From: Arthrobacter pityocampae
Lineage (GTDB): Bacteria; Actinomycetota; Actinomycetes; Actinomycetales; Micrococcaceae
Direction of reading: 5' to 3'
NCBI RefSeq assembly: GCF_002927275.1
Contig: NZ_PRKW01000004.1
Span: 465,037 to 529,036 of the forward strand
DNA: 64,000 bases
This document shows, piece by piece, positions 7,949 through 17,617 of this stretch. How positions within the stretch are numbered: position 1 is the stretch's first letter; every line of letters begins with the position of its first letter. The notes under the pieces are model-generated. The model saw only the letters and a program-made list of their open reading frames with translations. It was not told the origin of the DNA and searched no databases. A program made the translations under genes and the position numbers.

Positions 7949-8947
7949 ATGCCCACCGAAGCAACACTGGAAGCGGCCCCCGGGCCGCTCGCCGACACCG
8001 GATCGGGACGTCGTCGCGCCGCGCTCATCGTCAACCCCATCAAGATCACCACGGTGGACGTCGAGGCCGCGGTGAAGCGCATCTCGGCCGAGGACGGCTG
8101 GGACGACCCGCTGGTCATCGAGACGACGGCGGACGACCCGGGGCACGGGCAGGCCCGGCAGGCGCTCGAGGCCGGCGTGGACCTGGTCATCGCGGCGGGC
8201 GGCGACGGCACCGTGCGGTGTGTCGCCGAGGAACTCGCCGGCACCGACGCCTTGATGGCCCTCGTGCCGCTGGGCACCGGCAACCTCCTGGCCCGCAACC
8301 TCGACATCGCCGTCGACGATCCGGACGCCGCCGTCGAGGCCGCGTTCCGCGGGACCGAGCGCACCATCGACGTCGTGCACGTGACCGTGGACCGGGCGCA
8401 GGACGCCCATGTCTTCCTGGTCATGGCCGGTATCGGCTACGACGCCGCCATCATGTCCGACACCCGCGACGACCTGAAGGACAAGGTGGGCTGGCTCGCC
8501 TACGTGGACGCCGGGATCAGGAACCTCCCCGGCAAGCCGACCCGGACCACCATCTCGGTGGACGGCGGCAAGCCCTTCGAGCGTCGCCTGCGCAGCGTGA
8601 TGGGCGGCAACTGCGGCAAGATCATGGGCGGCCTGGAGATCTTCCCCGGCGCGAAGATCGACGACGGCCTGATGGACCTGATGACGGTCGCCCCGAAGGG
8701 GAAGCTCGGCTGGCTCGCCGTCGTGGGCAAGCTCTTCGCACGCGGAAAGGGCAAGGACTCCTCGCTCGAGTACTTCCAGTGCCGCACCGCGGAGATCACC
8801 CTGCGCGAACCGCTGGAGGTGCAGCTCGACGGCGATCCCCTCGGCAAGGCGACCCACATGGCGTTCGAGGTCAAGCCCGATTCCCTGCGCCTGAGGATGC
8901 CGCTGGGCTACAAGGATCCCGCCGTCGTGAGCGAGCCCCTGCCCTGA
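7949..8947 (+). CDS. Diacylglycerol kinase-family lipid kinase
   Basis: A 332-residue protein of the DAGK/YegS/LCB5 family. It carries the nucleotide-binding motif AAGGDGTVRCVAEEL followed by PLGTGNLLARNLDI (about residues 80-120) and the C-terminal domain with QLDGDPLGKATHMAFEVKP. These enzymes phosphorylate diacylglycerol or related lipids with ATP and act at the membrane surface in phospholipid recycling. The start is the ATG following a short GAAGGA ribosome-binding site. It is convergent with the M23 peptidase gene. Confidence 0.9.
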   Translation: MPTEATLEAAPGPLADTGSGRRRAALIVNPIKITTVDVEAAVKRISAEDGWDDPLVIETTADDPGHGQARQALEAGVDLVIAAGGDGTVRCVAEELAGTDALMALVPLGTGNLLARNLDIAVDDPDAAVEAAFRGTERTIDVVHVTVDRAQDAHVFLVMAGIGYDAAIMSDTRDDLKDKVGWLAYVDAGIRNLPGKPTRTTISVDGGKPFERRLRSVMGGNCGKIMGGLEIFPGAKIDDGLMDLMTVAPKGKLGWLAVVGKLFARGKGKDSSLEYFQCRTAEITLREPLEVQLDGDPLGKATHMAFEVKPDSLRLRMPLGYKDPAVVSEPLP

Positions 8948-8979
8948 CGGGACCGGGGCCGGGGTGCCGGCCTCCGACG

Positions 8980-9837
8980 CTAGAGCCAGGGCTGCGGGTC
9001 CACCTTCTCGTCGTCGATCAGGACCTCGAAGTGCAGGTGGCAGCCGGTCGAGGCGCCGGTGCTGCCGACGGCGCCGACGGTCTGTCCGCGGTGTACGGCC
9101 GTCCCCACCGGAACGTCGAGGGTACTGAGGTGGTTGTAGGTGGTCGTGAGGCCGGAGCCATGGTCCACCACGATGCGGAGGCCTCCGCCGTACGCGTGCC
9201 AGCCGGAGTCGACGACCGTCCCGGCGTCGGCCGCCCGGACGGGGGTGCCGCACGCACTCGCGTAGTCCTGGCCCGTGTGGAGGTCGGATCGGTACTCGTC
9301 GAGCGGATCGACGCGGTAGCCGAAGCGCGAGGACACGTCCGGATCCTCCACGGGGCTGCCGAACGCCCGGCGCTCCGCGAGCGCCGGTGGTAACGGCCCG
9401 GAGAGCGCCCGGGCGCGCGCGACCTCCGGCGCGATACCGTCCACGGCGGGGCCCGTGCTTTCGAGGTCGAAGCCGACCGAGGCCTCCGCGGGCGCCGTGA
9501 CGGCGGGGTCGGACGCCGTGACGGCCGCTTCGGGCGTGGGTGTCGGGGCGATGCCGGCGGCCATGGCGCCGCCCGGTGTGTCCGGCGTCGTCGAGGGTAC
9601 GACGGCCCCCATGACCAGTCCGGCCGAGGCGAGCACCGCGCCCAGCAGGGCCGCGTTGTCCCGCAGCCGCCCGAGGGGGGTCCGGCGTCCGGCGCGCTGC
9701 CGTCTGCCGGATCCGGCATCCCGTCGGCGGATGCTCCGGCGGCTGGGCAGGGGCGCGGAACCGTGCGGTGCAGGGTGCTGAGGGAGCGAACGGGTCTCCG
9801 GGTGGCGATGGCGCCAGGACGTCGCCGTCTGGGTCAA
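8980..9837 (-). CDS. M23-family metallopeptidase, membrane-anchored
   Basis: A 285-residue protein with an Arg-rich cytoplasmic N-terminus, a hydrophobic segment (AALLGAVLASAGLVMGAVV, about residues 62-82), a low-complexity Pro/Thr/Ala linker and a C-terminal LytM/M23 domain. Zinc ligands are visible in LHTGQDY (H and D) and in GCHLHFEV (HxH). M23 enzymes cut peptidoglycan cross-bridges outside the cell, so it is likely a cell-wall remodelling endopeptidase. The membrane segment could be a signal sequence or an anchor. Confidence 0.9.
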   Translation of the reverse strand: MTQTATSWRHRHPETRSLPQHPAPHGSAPLPSRRSIRRRDAGSGRRQRAGRRTPLGRLRDNAALLGAVLASAGLVMGAVVPSTTPDTPGGAMAAGIAPTPTPEAAVTASDPAVTAPAEASVGFDLESTGPAVDGIAPEVARARALSGPLPPALAERRAFGSPVEDPDVSSRFGYRVDPLDEYRSDLHTGQDYASACGTPVRAADAGTVVDSGWHAYGGGLRIVVDHGSGLTTTYNHLSTLDVPVGTAVHRGQTVGAVGSTGASTGCHLHFEVLIDDEKVDPQPWL

Positions 9838-10058
9838 CTGCTTACCTCTTCCAGGACGCCCGCGACATCGAGGGTCGGGGTCGAACGGGGGTCGACCCTG
9901 TCGCAGGCAGGCGAATCGGTTCGCCGACGGGCATGGTCCCGCACCCGGTGACGCCGACTTTCACCCATCAACGGTAGGGCAGCCTGCTCGACGTGACACG
10001 TTCGTTATTCGCTTGTGGATATCCCGGTCGGCTGTTAGGCGCCGTGTCGATTCCCAGG

Positions 10059-11111
10059 TCAGCCCAGTTCCGTGCGCCCCTTGCGCCAGTAGCCCATGAA
10101 CGCCACCTGCTTCCGGTCGACGCCGACGTCGCGCACGAGGTAGCGGCGCAGGCTGCGCACCACGGCGGCCTCGCCCGCGATCCAGGCGTAGAACGGCTGC
10201 GTGCCCGATGGCCGATCCGGGTTGACCGAGGACAGCACCACGGCCGGCTCCAGCCGCTGCGGCGTCTCCCAGAGGATGGTCCTGTCGACGTCCACGTCCT
10301 CCGGCTCGCTCCCGCCGCTCGCCGCGGCCCGGCCGGAGAGGGAGACCCACCCGGGAACACGTACCGCATCCCGGACCGCACCCTCCAGCTGCTCTCCGTG
10401 CGGCCGGCCGTCGCGGGCCAGCCACGTCACCTGCACCGAGGACCGCGTCCGGAGGGGCCGGATGTCCTGCTGGTCCGGCACCTCGAGGAAGGCATGGCCG
10501 CCGATGTCCTCCGGGAGTGCCTCGAGGATGGCGCTGATGGCCGGCACGGCGGTCTCGTCGCCGGCGAGGAGCACGTGCTGCGCGAGGCCGGGGCTCCACT
10601 CGATCCCGCCGTAGGCGCCCGCCGTCCGGCACTGGGCGGCGGCGGCGTTGGGCCCGATGATGCAGACCTTGTCGCCGGGCCGCGCCGCCGCAGCCCATTC
10701 CGCTGCGGGACCGCCCCGGCCCTGGGCATCCAGGTGCAGCACGAAGTCGACGTCGATCTCGGGGCGGGGGCCGCCGCAGCGCGACTCCCGCACGGTGTAG
10801 GTGCGCATGGATCCGCGCTCCGCGGCGTCCAGGCCGAGCCACCGCTGGTACCAGCCCGCGGCGTCGCCGCTGCTCATCATCGCCGCGATGTCCGGGCATT
10901 CGCGGCCGGCGGAGGGGATGACGATCTTGATCCGCAGGTCGAGGGTCTCACCCGCCACGCCGAACCGCGCCAGGCACGCCCCGCCGAGGGTGATGCGGCG
11001 GAAGGTGGGTGTGAGGTCCTGCACGGCCGTGACGACGACGTCGAACGCCCGCACCATCGGCTCGGTGTCCGCGGCGGTGCGCCGCACACTGCGCTGGGTC
11101 ACGTCGGTCAT
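10059..11111 (-). CDS. Siderophore-interacting protein (ferric-siderophore reductase)
   Basis: A 350-residue SIP-family flavoprotein. An FAD-binding beta-barrel ([25 protein letters not shown] at the N-terminus) is followed by an NAD(P)H-type SIP domain, with the family ending [22 protein letters not shown]...[11 protein letters not shown]. SIPs reduce Fe(III) in imported siderophores in the cytoplasm to release iron. The ATG at 11111 overlaps the stop of the upstream ATPase gene by 4 nt, indicating coupling. It is the last gene of the four-gene iron operon behind the box at 14109-14127. Confidence 0.92.
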   Translation of the reverse strand: MTDVTQRSVRRTAADTEPMVRAFDVVVTAVQDLTPTFRRITLGGACLARFGVAGETLDLRIKIVIPSAGRECPDIAAMMSSGDAAGWYQRWLGLDAAERGSMRTYTVRESRCGGPRPEIDVDFVLHLDAQGRGGPAAEWAAAARPGDKVCIIGPNAAAAQCRTAGAYGGIEWSPGLAQHVLLAGDETAVPAISAILEALPEDIGGHAFLEVPDQQDIRPLRTRSSVQVTWLARDGRPHGEQLEGAVRDAVRVPGWVSLSGRAAASGGSEPEDVDVDRTILWETPQRLEPAVVLSSVNPDRPSGTQPFYAWIAGEAAVVRSLRRYLVRDVGVDRKQVAFMGYWRKGRTELG

Positions 11112-11959
11112 GATGCTGCCTCCAGGGGGGTGAGGGATGTCTGCGGGCCGTGGTGCCGTCCGATCGGGACGACCATCGGGGTCCCCGATACCGGGTCGGT
11201 GATGACACGGCACTCGAGGTCGAACACGCCGGCGACGGTCTCCTCGGTCACCACGTCCGACGGCGCTCCGCCGGCGACGATCCTGCCGTCCCGCATGGCG
11301 ATCAAGTGGTCGGCGTAGCGGGCAGCGAGATTGAGATCGTGCAGCACCATGACCACGGTGGTCCCGGAGCGCCGGTTGAGATCCGTGATGAGGTCGAGGA
11401 CCTCGATCTGGTGGGTGACGTCGAGGAACGTGGTCGGTTCGTCGAGCAGCAGGATGTCGGTCTGCTGGGCGAGGGCCATCGCGATCCAGACGCGCTGGCG
11501 CTGCCCGCCGCTGAGCTCGTCCACGGACCGGTCGGCGAGCGCCAGGGTGCCGGTGGCCTCGAGCGCGCCGGCGACGGCGTCGTCGTCGTCCGGCGTCCAC
11601 TGGCGGAACCAGCCCTGGTGCGGGTACCTGCCGCGTCCCACGAGGTCGGCGACGCTGATGCCGTCGGGTGCGAGCGGGGTCTGCGGGAGGAGGCCGAGGA
11701 CGCGGGCGACGGCCTTCGTGGACTGCTTGGCGATGTCCGTGCCGTTGAGGAGCACGGTGCCCCCGGTCGGCTTGAGGAGGCGCGCCAGCCCCCGCAGCAG
11801 CGTGGACTTGCCGCACGCGTTGGCGCCGACGATCACCGTCACCTTCCCCGCGGGCAGTACCACGTCGAGGCCGTCGACGACGGTGCGGTCGTCGTAGGCC
11901 AGGGTGAGGTCCTCGGCGGACAGCGTGGCCGCCGCGGTCGTACGTCCGGATCCTGCCAT
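11108..11959 (-). CDS. ABC transporter ATP-binding protein, iron-siderophore type
   Basis: A 283-residue ATPase of the FecE/FepC group. Walker A is GANACGKST, the signature is LSGGQRQR and Walker B is [12 protein letters not shown], followed by the H-loop in MVLHDLN. The ATG at 11959 is chosen because GGGAGG lies 6 nt upstream; an upstream in-frame ATG at 12004 would lie inside the permease gene. It energises ferric-siderophore import through the two permeases encoded just upstream. Confidence 0.94.
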   Translation of the reverse strand: MAGSGRTTAAATLSAEDLTLAYDDRTVVDGLDVVLPAGKVTVIVGANACGKSTLLRGLARLLKPTGGTVLLNGTDIAKQSTKAVARVLGLLPQTPLAPDGISVADLVGRGRYPHQGWFRQWTPDDDDAVAGALEATGTLALADRSVDELSGGQRQRVWIAMALAQQTDILLLDEPTTFLDVTHQIEVLDLITDLNRRSGTTVVMVLHDLNLAARYADHLIAMRDGRIVAGGAPSDVVTEETVAGVFDLECRVITDPVSGTPMVVPIGRHHGPQTSLTPLEAAS

Positions 11960-11961
11960 GG

Positions 11962-13035
11962 TCAGCCTCCCCGGCCTGATCGGTTCGCCGTGGCGAGCAG
12001 CCACAGCAGGAACGGCGCGCCGAGCGCACCGGTGACGACCCCGACGGGCAGCGACGTGCCCGGGACGAGATTGGCCGCCACGAAGTCGGCGCCGAGCACG
12101 ATCACCGCACCCACGAGGGCTGCCATGGCCAGCGACGGCCGGTTGCCGAGCAGCCGGCGGGCGATCGGCCCGGACAGGAAGGCGACGGCGGCGACGGGCC
12201 CGGCCGCGGCGGTCGCGACGGCGGCGAGGGCCACCCCGGTGATCATGAGTCCGAGGCGCGCGGCCTCGACGCGGAGACCGAGGCCCGCGGCGGCGTCGTC
12301 GCCCAGTGCGAGGCCCTGCAGGCTTCGGGCGAGGACCGCGGCGGCCGGCAGCAGGACGGCCAGGCTCGCGGCGAGGACCGTCGCGCGGTCCCAGGTGCTC
12401 GAGTTCAGCGAACCGTTGAGCCAGAGCACCGCGGCCGACGCCGTGCGGAGATCGGTGCGGGTGATGAGGAAGCTCACCAACGCGTGCATGAGGGCCGCGA
12501 AGCCGATGCCGACGAGGATCAGCCGGTAGCCCGCCACACCGCCGCGGCGGGAGATCAGGTAGATGGCCGCTGCGACCACCATCCCGCCCACGAGGGCCGA
12601 GAAGGACACCGCGACGCCGGCGGCCCCGAAGAGGACGATCGCGGTCACGGCCGCCGCGCTCGCGCCGTAGCTGATGCCGATGATGTCGGGGCTGGCGAGC
12701 GGGTTCTGGAGCAGGGTCTGGAACACGGCCCCCGCGATCCCGAAGGCGATCCCGATGAGGAGCCCGATCACCGCGCGGGGCAGCTTGTTCTCGAGCACGA
12801 TGAAGCCGGCACCCGGGATGTCGGCGCCTGCGAGGATACGGAAGAAGTCCGGGACGGTGACCGTGTAGGTGCCGAGCAGGACGTTCACGGCGAACAGCAC
12901 CACGACGACGCCGGCCACCGCGGCCAGCCGCGTGCCCGTGCTCCGGCGGCGGCGGGCCCGGGAGGCGGCGAGGCCCGCAGCCGGGCGGTCCGCCGGCCGC
13001 CTCCGGGCGGGCGCGGTGTCCACGGGAACGCTCAC
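11962..13035 (-). CDS. FecCD-family iron-siderophore permease
   Basis: A 357-residue membrane protein with about nine to ten hydrophobic helices and the FecCD hallmark segments [41 protein letters not shown] and [17 protein letters not shown]. The GTG start at 13035 gives a 4-nt overlap with the stop of the neighbouring permease. It pairs with that permease as the membrane channel of a BtuCD-like importer. The N-terminal 30 residues are Arg- and Pro-rich and cytoplasmic. Confidence 0.93.
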   Translation of the reverse strand: MSVPVDTAPARRRPADRPAAGLAASRARRRRSTGTRLAAVAGVVVVLFAVNVLLGTYTVTVPDFFRILAGADIPGAGFIVLENKLPRAVIGLLIGIAFGIAGAVFQTLLQNPLASPDIIGISYGASAAAVTAIVLFGAAGVAVSFSALVGGMVVAAAIYLISRRGGVAGYRLILVGIGFAALMHALVSFLITRTDLRTASAAVLWLNGSLNSSTWDRATVLAASLAVLLPAAAVLARSLQGLALGDDAAAGLGLRVEAARLGLMITGVALAAVATAAAGPVAAVAFLSGPIARRLLGNRPSLAMAALVGAVIVLGADFVAANLVPGTSLPVGVVTGALGAPFLLWLLATANRSGRGG

Positions 13036-14081
13036 AGCTCCGCCATCCGGCGCCGGCGGACGAGCCAGATGAAGACGGGAGCCCCGAGGACGGCGGTCAT
13101 GATGCCCACCTGCACCTCGCTCGGCGGCAGGACGACCCGCCCCACGATGTCCGCCCCGAGGAGCAGGACGGGCCCCAGCAGTGCGGAGAAGGGCAGGATC
13201 CAGCGGTAGTCGGAGCCCACGAGGAGCCGCACCAGGTGCGGGATGACGAGTCCCACGAAGGCGATCGGCCCTGCGGCGGCCACGGCCGACCCGCACAGCA
13301 GGACGACGCCGACGGCGGTGACGGCGCGCGCGAGGGGGACGTTCTGCCCCAGGCCGCGCGCCACGTCGTCGCCCAGCGCCAGGGAGTTGAGGACCCGGCC
13401 CGTGACCAGGGTCAGCACGAGCCCGACAGCGAGGAACGGGGCCACAGCACCGATGACGTCCCAGCCCCGGCCGGCGAGCGTGCCGACCTGCCAGAACCGG
13501 AAGGCGTCCAGGGTCTCCTGGCTGGACACGAGGACGGCGCTCGTGAGGCTCCCGAGTCCGGCGGCCAGGGCCGCGCCGGCAAGCGCGAGCTTCACCGGCG
13601 TCGCGCCGTCCCGCCCGAGGCTCGCCACGGCGTAGACGGCAACGGCGGCGGCTCCCGCGCCGGCGAAGGCGAACCAGAGGTAGCTGGAGGCACTGCTGAG
13701 TCCGAACAGGTAGATGCCGACGACGACGGCGAGGGATGCGCCGGCGTTGATGCCGAGGATGCCGGGATCGGCCAGCGGGTTGCGGGCGATCCCCTGCAGC
13801 GCGGCGCCCGCGGTGGCCAGTGCCGCACCGACGAGCAGCCCGACGACGGTGCGGGGGACGCGGGAGAGGACGACGGCGTGGTCCCCGTTCGCCGCGTCGA
13901 AAGCCGTCACGGCCTCGAGCATGGTCGGGATGCTGACGGGGCGGGCACCGATGGTGAGGGAGGCGAGGCAGGCGAGGCCGAGGATCAGGGTCGTGAGCAG
14001 CAGCTTCCCGAGGGTCTGTCCACGGGTGGACCGGTGGAAGGCGGCAGGGGCCTGACGCGGGAGGGAGGCCTGGACTGCCAT
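13032..14081 (-). CDS. FecCD-family iron-siderophore permease
   Basis: A 349-residue membrane protein, first gene of the iron operon. The diagnostic segments are [45 protein letters not shown] and [19 protein letters not shown]. It is homologous to the next permease, as usual for FecC/FecD pairs. A 19-bp iron box lies 28-46 bp upstream of its ATG, so it should be repressed when iron is plentiful. No substrate-binding protein is in this operon; the likely partner is the lipoprotein at 24691-25746. Confidence 0.93.
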   Translation of the reverse strand: MAVQASLPRQAPAAFHRSTRGQTLGKLLLTTLILGLACLASLTIGARPVSIPTMLEAVTAFDAANGDHAVVLSRVPRTVVGLLVGAALATAGAALQGIARNPLADPGILGINAGASLAVVVGIYLFGLSSASSYLWFAFAGAGAAAVAVYAVASLGRDGATPVKLALAGAALAAGLGSLTSAVLVSSQETLDAFRFWQVGTLAGRGWDVIGAVAPFLAVGLVLTLVTGRVLNSLALGDDVARGLGQNVPLARAVTAVGVVLLCGSAVAAAGPIAFVGLVIPHLVRLLVGSDYRWILPFSALLGPVLLLGADIVGRVVLPPSEVQVGIMTAVLGAPVFIWLVRRRRMAEL

Positions 14082-14108
14082 GTGCCTCCCTCAGCCGGAC
14101 GATCGGTC

Positions 14109-14127
14109 TGAAGTAAGGCTAACCTAT
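14109..14127. promoter_or_regulatory. DtxR/IdeR/DmdR-type iron box of the siderophore operon
   Basis: The site contains AGGCTAACCTA (14116-14126). It matches the actinobacterial iron-box consensus TTAGGTTAGGCTAACCTAA at 15 of 19 positions by my alignment. It lies just upstream of the first permease and most likely overlaps its promoter. Confidence 0.85.
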
Positions 14128-14168
14128 GCTCCAGGGCATTAGGAAACGCGTTTGTTCCCTAATAGCCC

Positions 14169-14198
14169 GGGAGGGGCCTGCCGCGGCAGGCCACTCCC
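14169..14198 (-). terminator. Hairpin terminator after the glutathionyl-hydroquinone reductase-like gene
   Basis: A 14-bp stem (one mismatch) with a 2-nt loop, ending 2 nt from the stop codon of the gene at 14200-15210. It separates that gene from the iron operon promoter. Confidence 0.7.
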
Positions 14199-14199
14199 G

Positions 14200-15210
14200 T
14201 CAGGCGGCGGCCGGCGGTGTGCCGTCGCCGAAGGGCCGCCCGCCGAGGGCCTCTCGGCCGTGGGCGGTGGTCCAGCCGGCGAGATCCGGGCCCTTGGGCA
14301 CGATCCCCGTGGGGTTGATGTCCTCGTGGACGATGTAGTAGTGCTGTTTGATCTGCTCGAAGTCGATGGTGTCCCCGAAGCCGGGTGTCTGGAAGAGGTC
14401 GCGTGCATAGGCCCAGAGCGCGGGCATCTCGGTCAGCTTGTTGCGGTTGCACTTGAAGTGGCCGTGGTAGACGGGGTCGAAGCGGACCAGCGTGGTGAAC
14501 AGACGGACATCCGCCTCGGTGATGGTGTCACCCACGAGGAAGCGCTGACCCGCGAGCCGCTCCTCGAGCCAGTCCAGGGCGGTGAAGAGGCGGTCGTAGG
14601 CGGCGTCGTAGGCGTCCTGCGATCCCGCGAACCCGCAGCGGTACACCCCGTTGTTGACCTCCGTGAAGACCCGCCGGTTCACGGTGTCGATCTCCTCGCG
14701 GAGGTGCTCCGGGTAGAGATCCGGAGCACCGTCGCGGTGGAACTCCTGCCACTCGCCGGAGAAGTCCAGGGTGATCTGCGGGAAGTTGTTCGTCACCACC
14801 GCGCCGGTGGTGGTGTCCACGATGGCCGGCACGGTGATGCCGCGGGAGTAGTGCGGATCCCTCTTGAAGAAGGCCTCCTGGAGGCGCTCGATGCCGAGCA
14901 CCGGGTCCCGGCCGTCCGGATCCAGGTCGAACGTCCAGGACCTGCTGTCGTGCGTGGGCCCCGGGGTGCCCAGCGAGATGGCGTCCTCCAGCCCGAGGAG
15001 CCTCCGGACGATGATGGCGCGGTTCGCCCACGGGCAGGCGCGTGCTGCGACGAGGCGGTACCGACCCGCCTCCACGGGGAACCCGTCGGCGCCGTCGCGC
15101 GTGATCCGCGTCTCGATGTACTGGGTGTCGCGGGTGAATTCGGCGCCGGAGGTCACGTACGCCCCCTTGGTGCTGTGCTCGGACGGTTCGGTCTGCTGGG
15201 TGTCGGTCAT
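14200..15210 (-). CDS. Glutathionyl-hydroquinone reductase-like (xi-class GST, ECM4/YqjG family)
   Basis: A 336-residue protein. The thioredoxin-like domain has the catalytic motif ACPWANRAIIVRRLLGL (Cys at about residue 54), and the helical C-terminal GST domain ends with DINPTGIVPKGP, a family hallmark. The family reduces glutathionylated hydroquinones. Actinobacteria of this kind usually use mycothiol instead of glutathione, so the natural thiol is probably mycothiol. That is an inference. It is probably monocistronic, with a hairpin right after the stop codon. Confidence 0.88.
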   Translation of the reverse strand: MTDTQQTEPSEHSTKGAYVTSGAEFTRDTQYIETRITRDGADGFPVEAGRYRLVAARACPWANRAIIVRRLLGLEDAISLGTPGPTHDSRSWTFDLDPDGRDPVLGIERLQEAFFKRDPHYSRGITVPAIVDTTTGAVVTNNFPQITLDFSGEWQEFHRDGAPDLYPEHLREEIDTVNRRVFTEVNNGVYRCGFAGSQDAYDAAYDRLFTALDWLEERLAGQRFLVGDTITEADVRLFTTLVRFDPVYHGHFKCNRNKLTEMPALWAYARDLFQTPGFGDTIDFEQIKQHYYIVHEDINPTGIVPKGPDLAGWTTAHGREALGGRPFGDGTPPAAA

Positions 15211-15238
15211 GCCGCCAGTCTAGGACCGCGAACAGGCG

Positions 15239-15270
15239 GAAGGCCCGGTCGTGGGCACGACCAGGCCTTC
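15239..15270 (-). terminator. Terminator downstream of YihY-family gene
   Basis: GAAGGCC + GGTCGTG (15239-15253) pairs with CACGACC + GGCCTTC (15256-15270), interrupted by one C/A bulge pair, with a 2-nt loop. It lies 20 nt past the stop codon at 15290. Confidence 0.8.
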
Positions 15271-15289
15271 TGCGGGTACAGCAGGCGGA

Positions 15290-16381
15290 CTACCGCTGGG
15301 CGGATTCGCGCCCGTACTTCTCGCGGAGTTCGCGGCCCTCGTTGACGAGCTTGAGGTGCTTCTCGCTCTTCTTCTCGGCAGCCTTGGTGTCGCGCGGAGG
15401 AAGCTGGATGGTCTCCTCCGCCTCGATCCCGCCCTGCAGCTGGCGGCCACGCTCCATCTCGGCGTCGAACTCGACACCGAACAGGAGCGAGATGTTCGCC
15501 AGCCAGAGCCACAGCAGGAGCACGATCACGCCGGCGATGGCGCCGTAGGTCGCGTTGTAGTTGCCGAAGTTGGAGACATAGAGGGAGAACCCGGCCGTGG
15601 TGATCGCCAGGACGAGCAGGGCGATGAACCCGCCGAGGCTCATCCAGCGGAACTTGGGCTGCTTGATGTTCGGGGACCCGTAGTACAGCACGGCGATCAT
15701 CAGGACGGCGAAGAGGACCATGACGGGCCACTTGGCGATGTTCCAGACGAGCACCGCGGTGCTCCCGAGGCCGATCGCGTTGCCCACGGCCTCGGCCACG
15801 GGACCGGACAGCACGAGCATCAGGCCCATGGCGACGATCAGGAGGAGGACGATGATGGTGATAAGGAGCATCTGGGGGCGGAGCTTGATGAAGCCCCGGC
15901 CCTCCTCGACCTCGTAGACACGGTTCATGGCGCGGGAGAACGCGTTCACGTAGCCGGAGGCCGACCAGATGGCGCCCAGGAGACCGATGACGAACGTCAG
16001 GCCGGCGGCCTGGTTCGACGCCAGGTTCTCGATGGTGGGCTTGATGGTGTCGACGGCCTCTTTGGGCGCGAACTGCCCGATGATCCCCATGACCTGGTCG
16101 GTGGTGGCCTGCGCCTGCCCGAAGAGGCCGAGGAGGGACATCAGGGCGAGGATGCCGGGGAAGATCGCGAGGACGGCGTAGTACGTCAGCGCGGCGGCGA
16201 GGTCGGTGCACTGGTCCTTGCCGAACTCGTTGACGGAGCGCTTGAAGACGTACTTCCAGGCCGGCTTCTTGACGTCCTTCGGATCGTCCGGCTTGCGGGG
16301 ATCGTTCGGGTCGGGTGCGTTCTGGGCCTTCTGCCCCGCTGCGCTTCGGGGCTCTGCCCCCACCCTGCTGTTGCTGCTCAC
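15290..16381 (-). CDS. YihY/BrkB-family inner membrane protein
   Basis: A 363-residue protein with an N-terminal Pro/Asp-rich cytoplasmic stretch, then about six membrane helices starting at TDLAAALTYYAVLAIFPGILALMSLLGLFG. The GYVNAFSRAMNRVYEVEEGRGFIKLRPQM and ANISLLFGVEFDAEMERGR segments are hallmarks of the BrkB/YihY family. The tail is charged and Glu/Lys-rich. The function is not settled (the names 'ribonuclease BN' and 'virulence factor' are historical). It stands alone, divergent from the epimerase gene. Confidence 0.92.
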   Translation of the reverse strand: MSSNSRVGAEPRSAAGQKAQNAPDPNDPRKPDDPKDVKKPAWKYVFKRSVNEFGKDQCTDLAAALTYYAVLAIFPGILALMSLLGLFGQAQATTDQVMGIIGQFAPKEAVDTIKPTIENLASNQAAGLTFVIGLLGAIWSASGYVNAFSRAMNRVYEVEEGRGFIKLRPQMLLITIIVLLLIVAMGLMLVLSGPVAEAVGNAIGLGSTAVLVWNIAKWPVMVLFAVLMIAVLYYGSPNIKQPKFRWMSLGGFIALLVLAITTAGFSLYVSNFGNYNATYGAIAGVIVLLLWLWLANISLLFGVEFDAEMERGRQLQGGIEAEETIQLPPRDTKAAEKKSEKHLKLVNEGRELREKYGRESAQR

Positions 16382-16525
16382 GGGTACCTCCGGTCCGGCC
16401 CCGCAGACGGTGCGGGGCGCTCTATCGGCTATGCGTCTCCGTCAACTGCACCATAAGCTTGCTTAGTAGTCCAGTCCGAGTCGGCACCCGCCCGTGCCGC
16501 GCGACCACCACCCCCAGGAGCAGCT

Positions 16526-17608
16526 ATGCGCATCGCAGTCATCGGCGCCACCGGAAACGTCGGCACCGCAGTCCTCGCCCGGCTCCACCGCGCGGCCGGG
16601 GAGCGCGAGGGCATCCCACGGACGGGCGACGACGGGTCGAAGGATCCGGCCGCCCCCTCGATCACCGCGGTGGCACGCACCGTCCCGGACACGGACCGCG
16701 CACCCTACGCGGGCGTCGACTGGCATGCCCTCGACATCGGGACCGACGAGGGACGGGACGCCCTGACGGCGGCGCTCGCCGGCGTGGACGCCGTCGTGCA
16801 CCTCGCCTGGGCCATCCAGCCCAACCGGGACGAGGACGCCATGCACCGGACCAATGTCACCGGGACCGCCAACGTGCTGGCGGCGGCCGCCGCGGCCGGC
16901 GTACGCCAGGTGGTCTGTGCCTCCTCCGTCGGCGCGTACTCCCCCTCGGACAAGGCCCCCCGCCGGGACGAGTCCTGGCCGACCGGCGGTATCCAGTCCT
17001 CCCACTACAGCCGGCACAAGGCCGAGCAGGAGCGGCTGCTGGACGTCTTCGAACGGGAGCACCCGGAGATCGCGGTGGCGCGCCTCCGGCCCGGGCTGAT
17101 CTTCCAGAGCCGAGCCGGGAGCGAGATCGGCCGGTACTTCCTGGGCCCGCTCGTCCCGAAGATCGTGCTCGGCGGCCTGCCGCTCCCGCTGCTGCCCGTC
17201 CCCGGCTCGTTCGTCTTCCAGGCCGTGCACGCCGACGATGTCGCCGACGCCTACTGGCGCGTGGTGGCACGGCGTGCCACCGGCGCCTTCAACATCGCGG
17301 CCGAGCCGGACATCACCCCCGAGCGCGTCGCCGACCTGCTGGGCGCGCGGCGCATCGTCGGCCTGCCCGTCCGCGTGCTCCGCGCGCTGGTCGGCGCGAG
17401 CTGGGCCCTCGGCGTCCAGCGGACGGATCCGGGCTGGATCGACATGGCCGCTGGATGCCCGGTCATGGACACCACGCGGGCGCGCACCGAGCTCGGCTGG
17501 GAGCCGCGCCACTCCTCGAGGGACGCCCTGGCCGAAATCCTGGCCGGGCTCCGCCGCGGCGCCGGCCACGACGGCTCTCCGAAGCTGTACTCCCGCTCCG
17601 ATTCCTGA
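16526..17608 (+). CDS. NAD-dependent epimerase/dehydratase (extended SDR)
   Basis: A 360-residue extended short-chain dehydrogenase. The Rossmann motif is AVIGATGNVGTAVLARL (GxxGxxG) and the catalytic YxxxK is in SSHYSRHKAEQERLL, with SSVGAYSPS before it. The start at 16526 follows CAGGAGCAGCT. The substrate is unknown; relatives act on nucleotide sugars, steroids or serve as atypical SDRs. It carries an unusual insertion after the first helix (EREGIPRTGDDGSKDPAAPS). Confidence 0.85.
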   Translation: MRIAVIGATGNVGTAVLARLHRAAGEREGIPRTGDDGSKDPAAPSITAVARTVPDTDRAPYAGVDWHALDIGTDEGRDALTAALAGVDAVVHLAWAIQPNRDEDAMHRTNVTGTANVLAAAAAAGVRQVVCASSVGAYSPSDKAPRRDESWPTGGIQSSHYSRHKAEQERLLDVFEREHPEIAVARLRPGLIFQSRAGSEIGRYFLGPLVPKIVLGGLPLPLLPVPGSFVFQAVHADDVADAYWRVVARRATGAFNIAAEPDITPERVADLLGARRIVGLPVRVLRALVGASWALGVQRTDPGWIDMAAGCPVMDTTRARTELGWEPRHSSRDALAEILAGLRRGAGHDGSPKLYSRSDS

Positions 17609-17614
17609 GCGGGA
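17591..17614 (+). terminator. Hairpin overlapping the epimerase stop codon
   Basis: TCCCGCTC (17591-17598) pairs with GAGCGGGA (17607-17614), with the TGA stop in the loop side of the 3' arm. It lies between convergent genes and could serve either. Confidence 0.5.
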
Positions 17615-17617
17615 GCC

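Noticed and set aside
10059-12029. 656-residue version of the siderophore-interacting protein
   Set aside because: The upstream part is a shadow of the ATPase gene; the real ATG at 11111 matches the family start and overlaps the ATPase stop.
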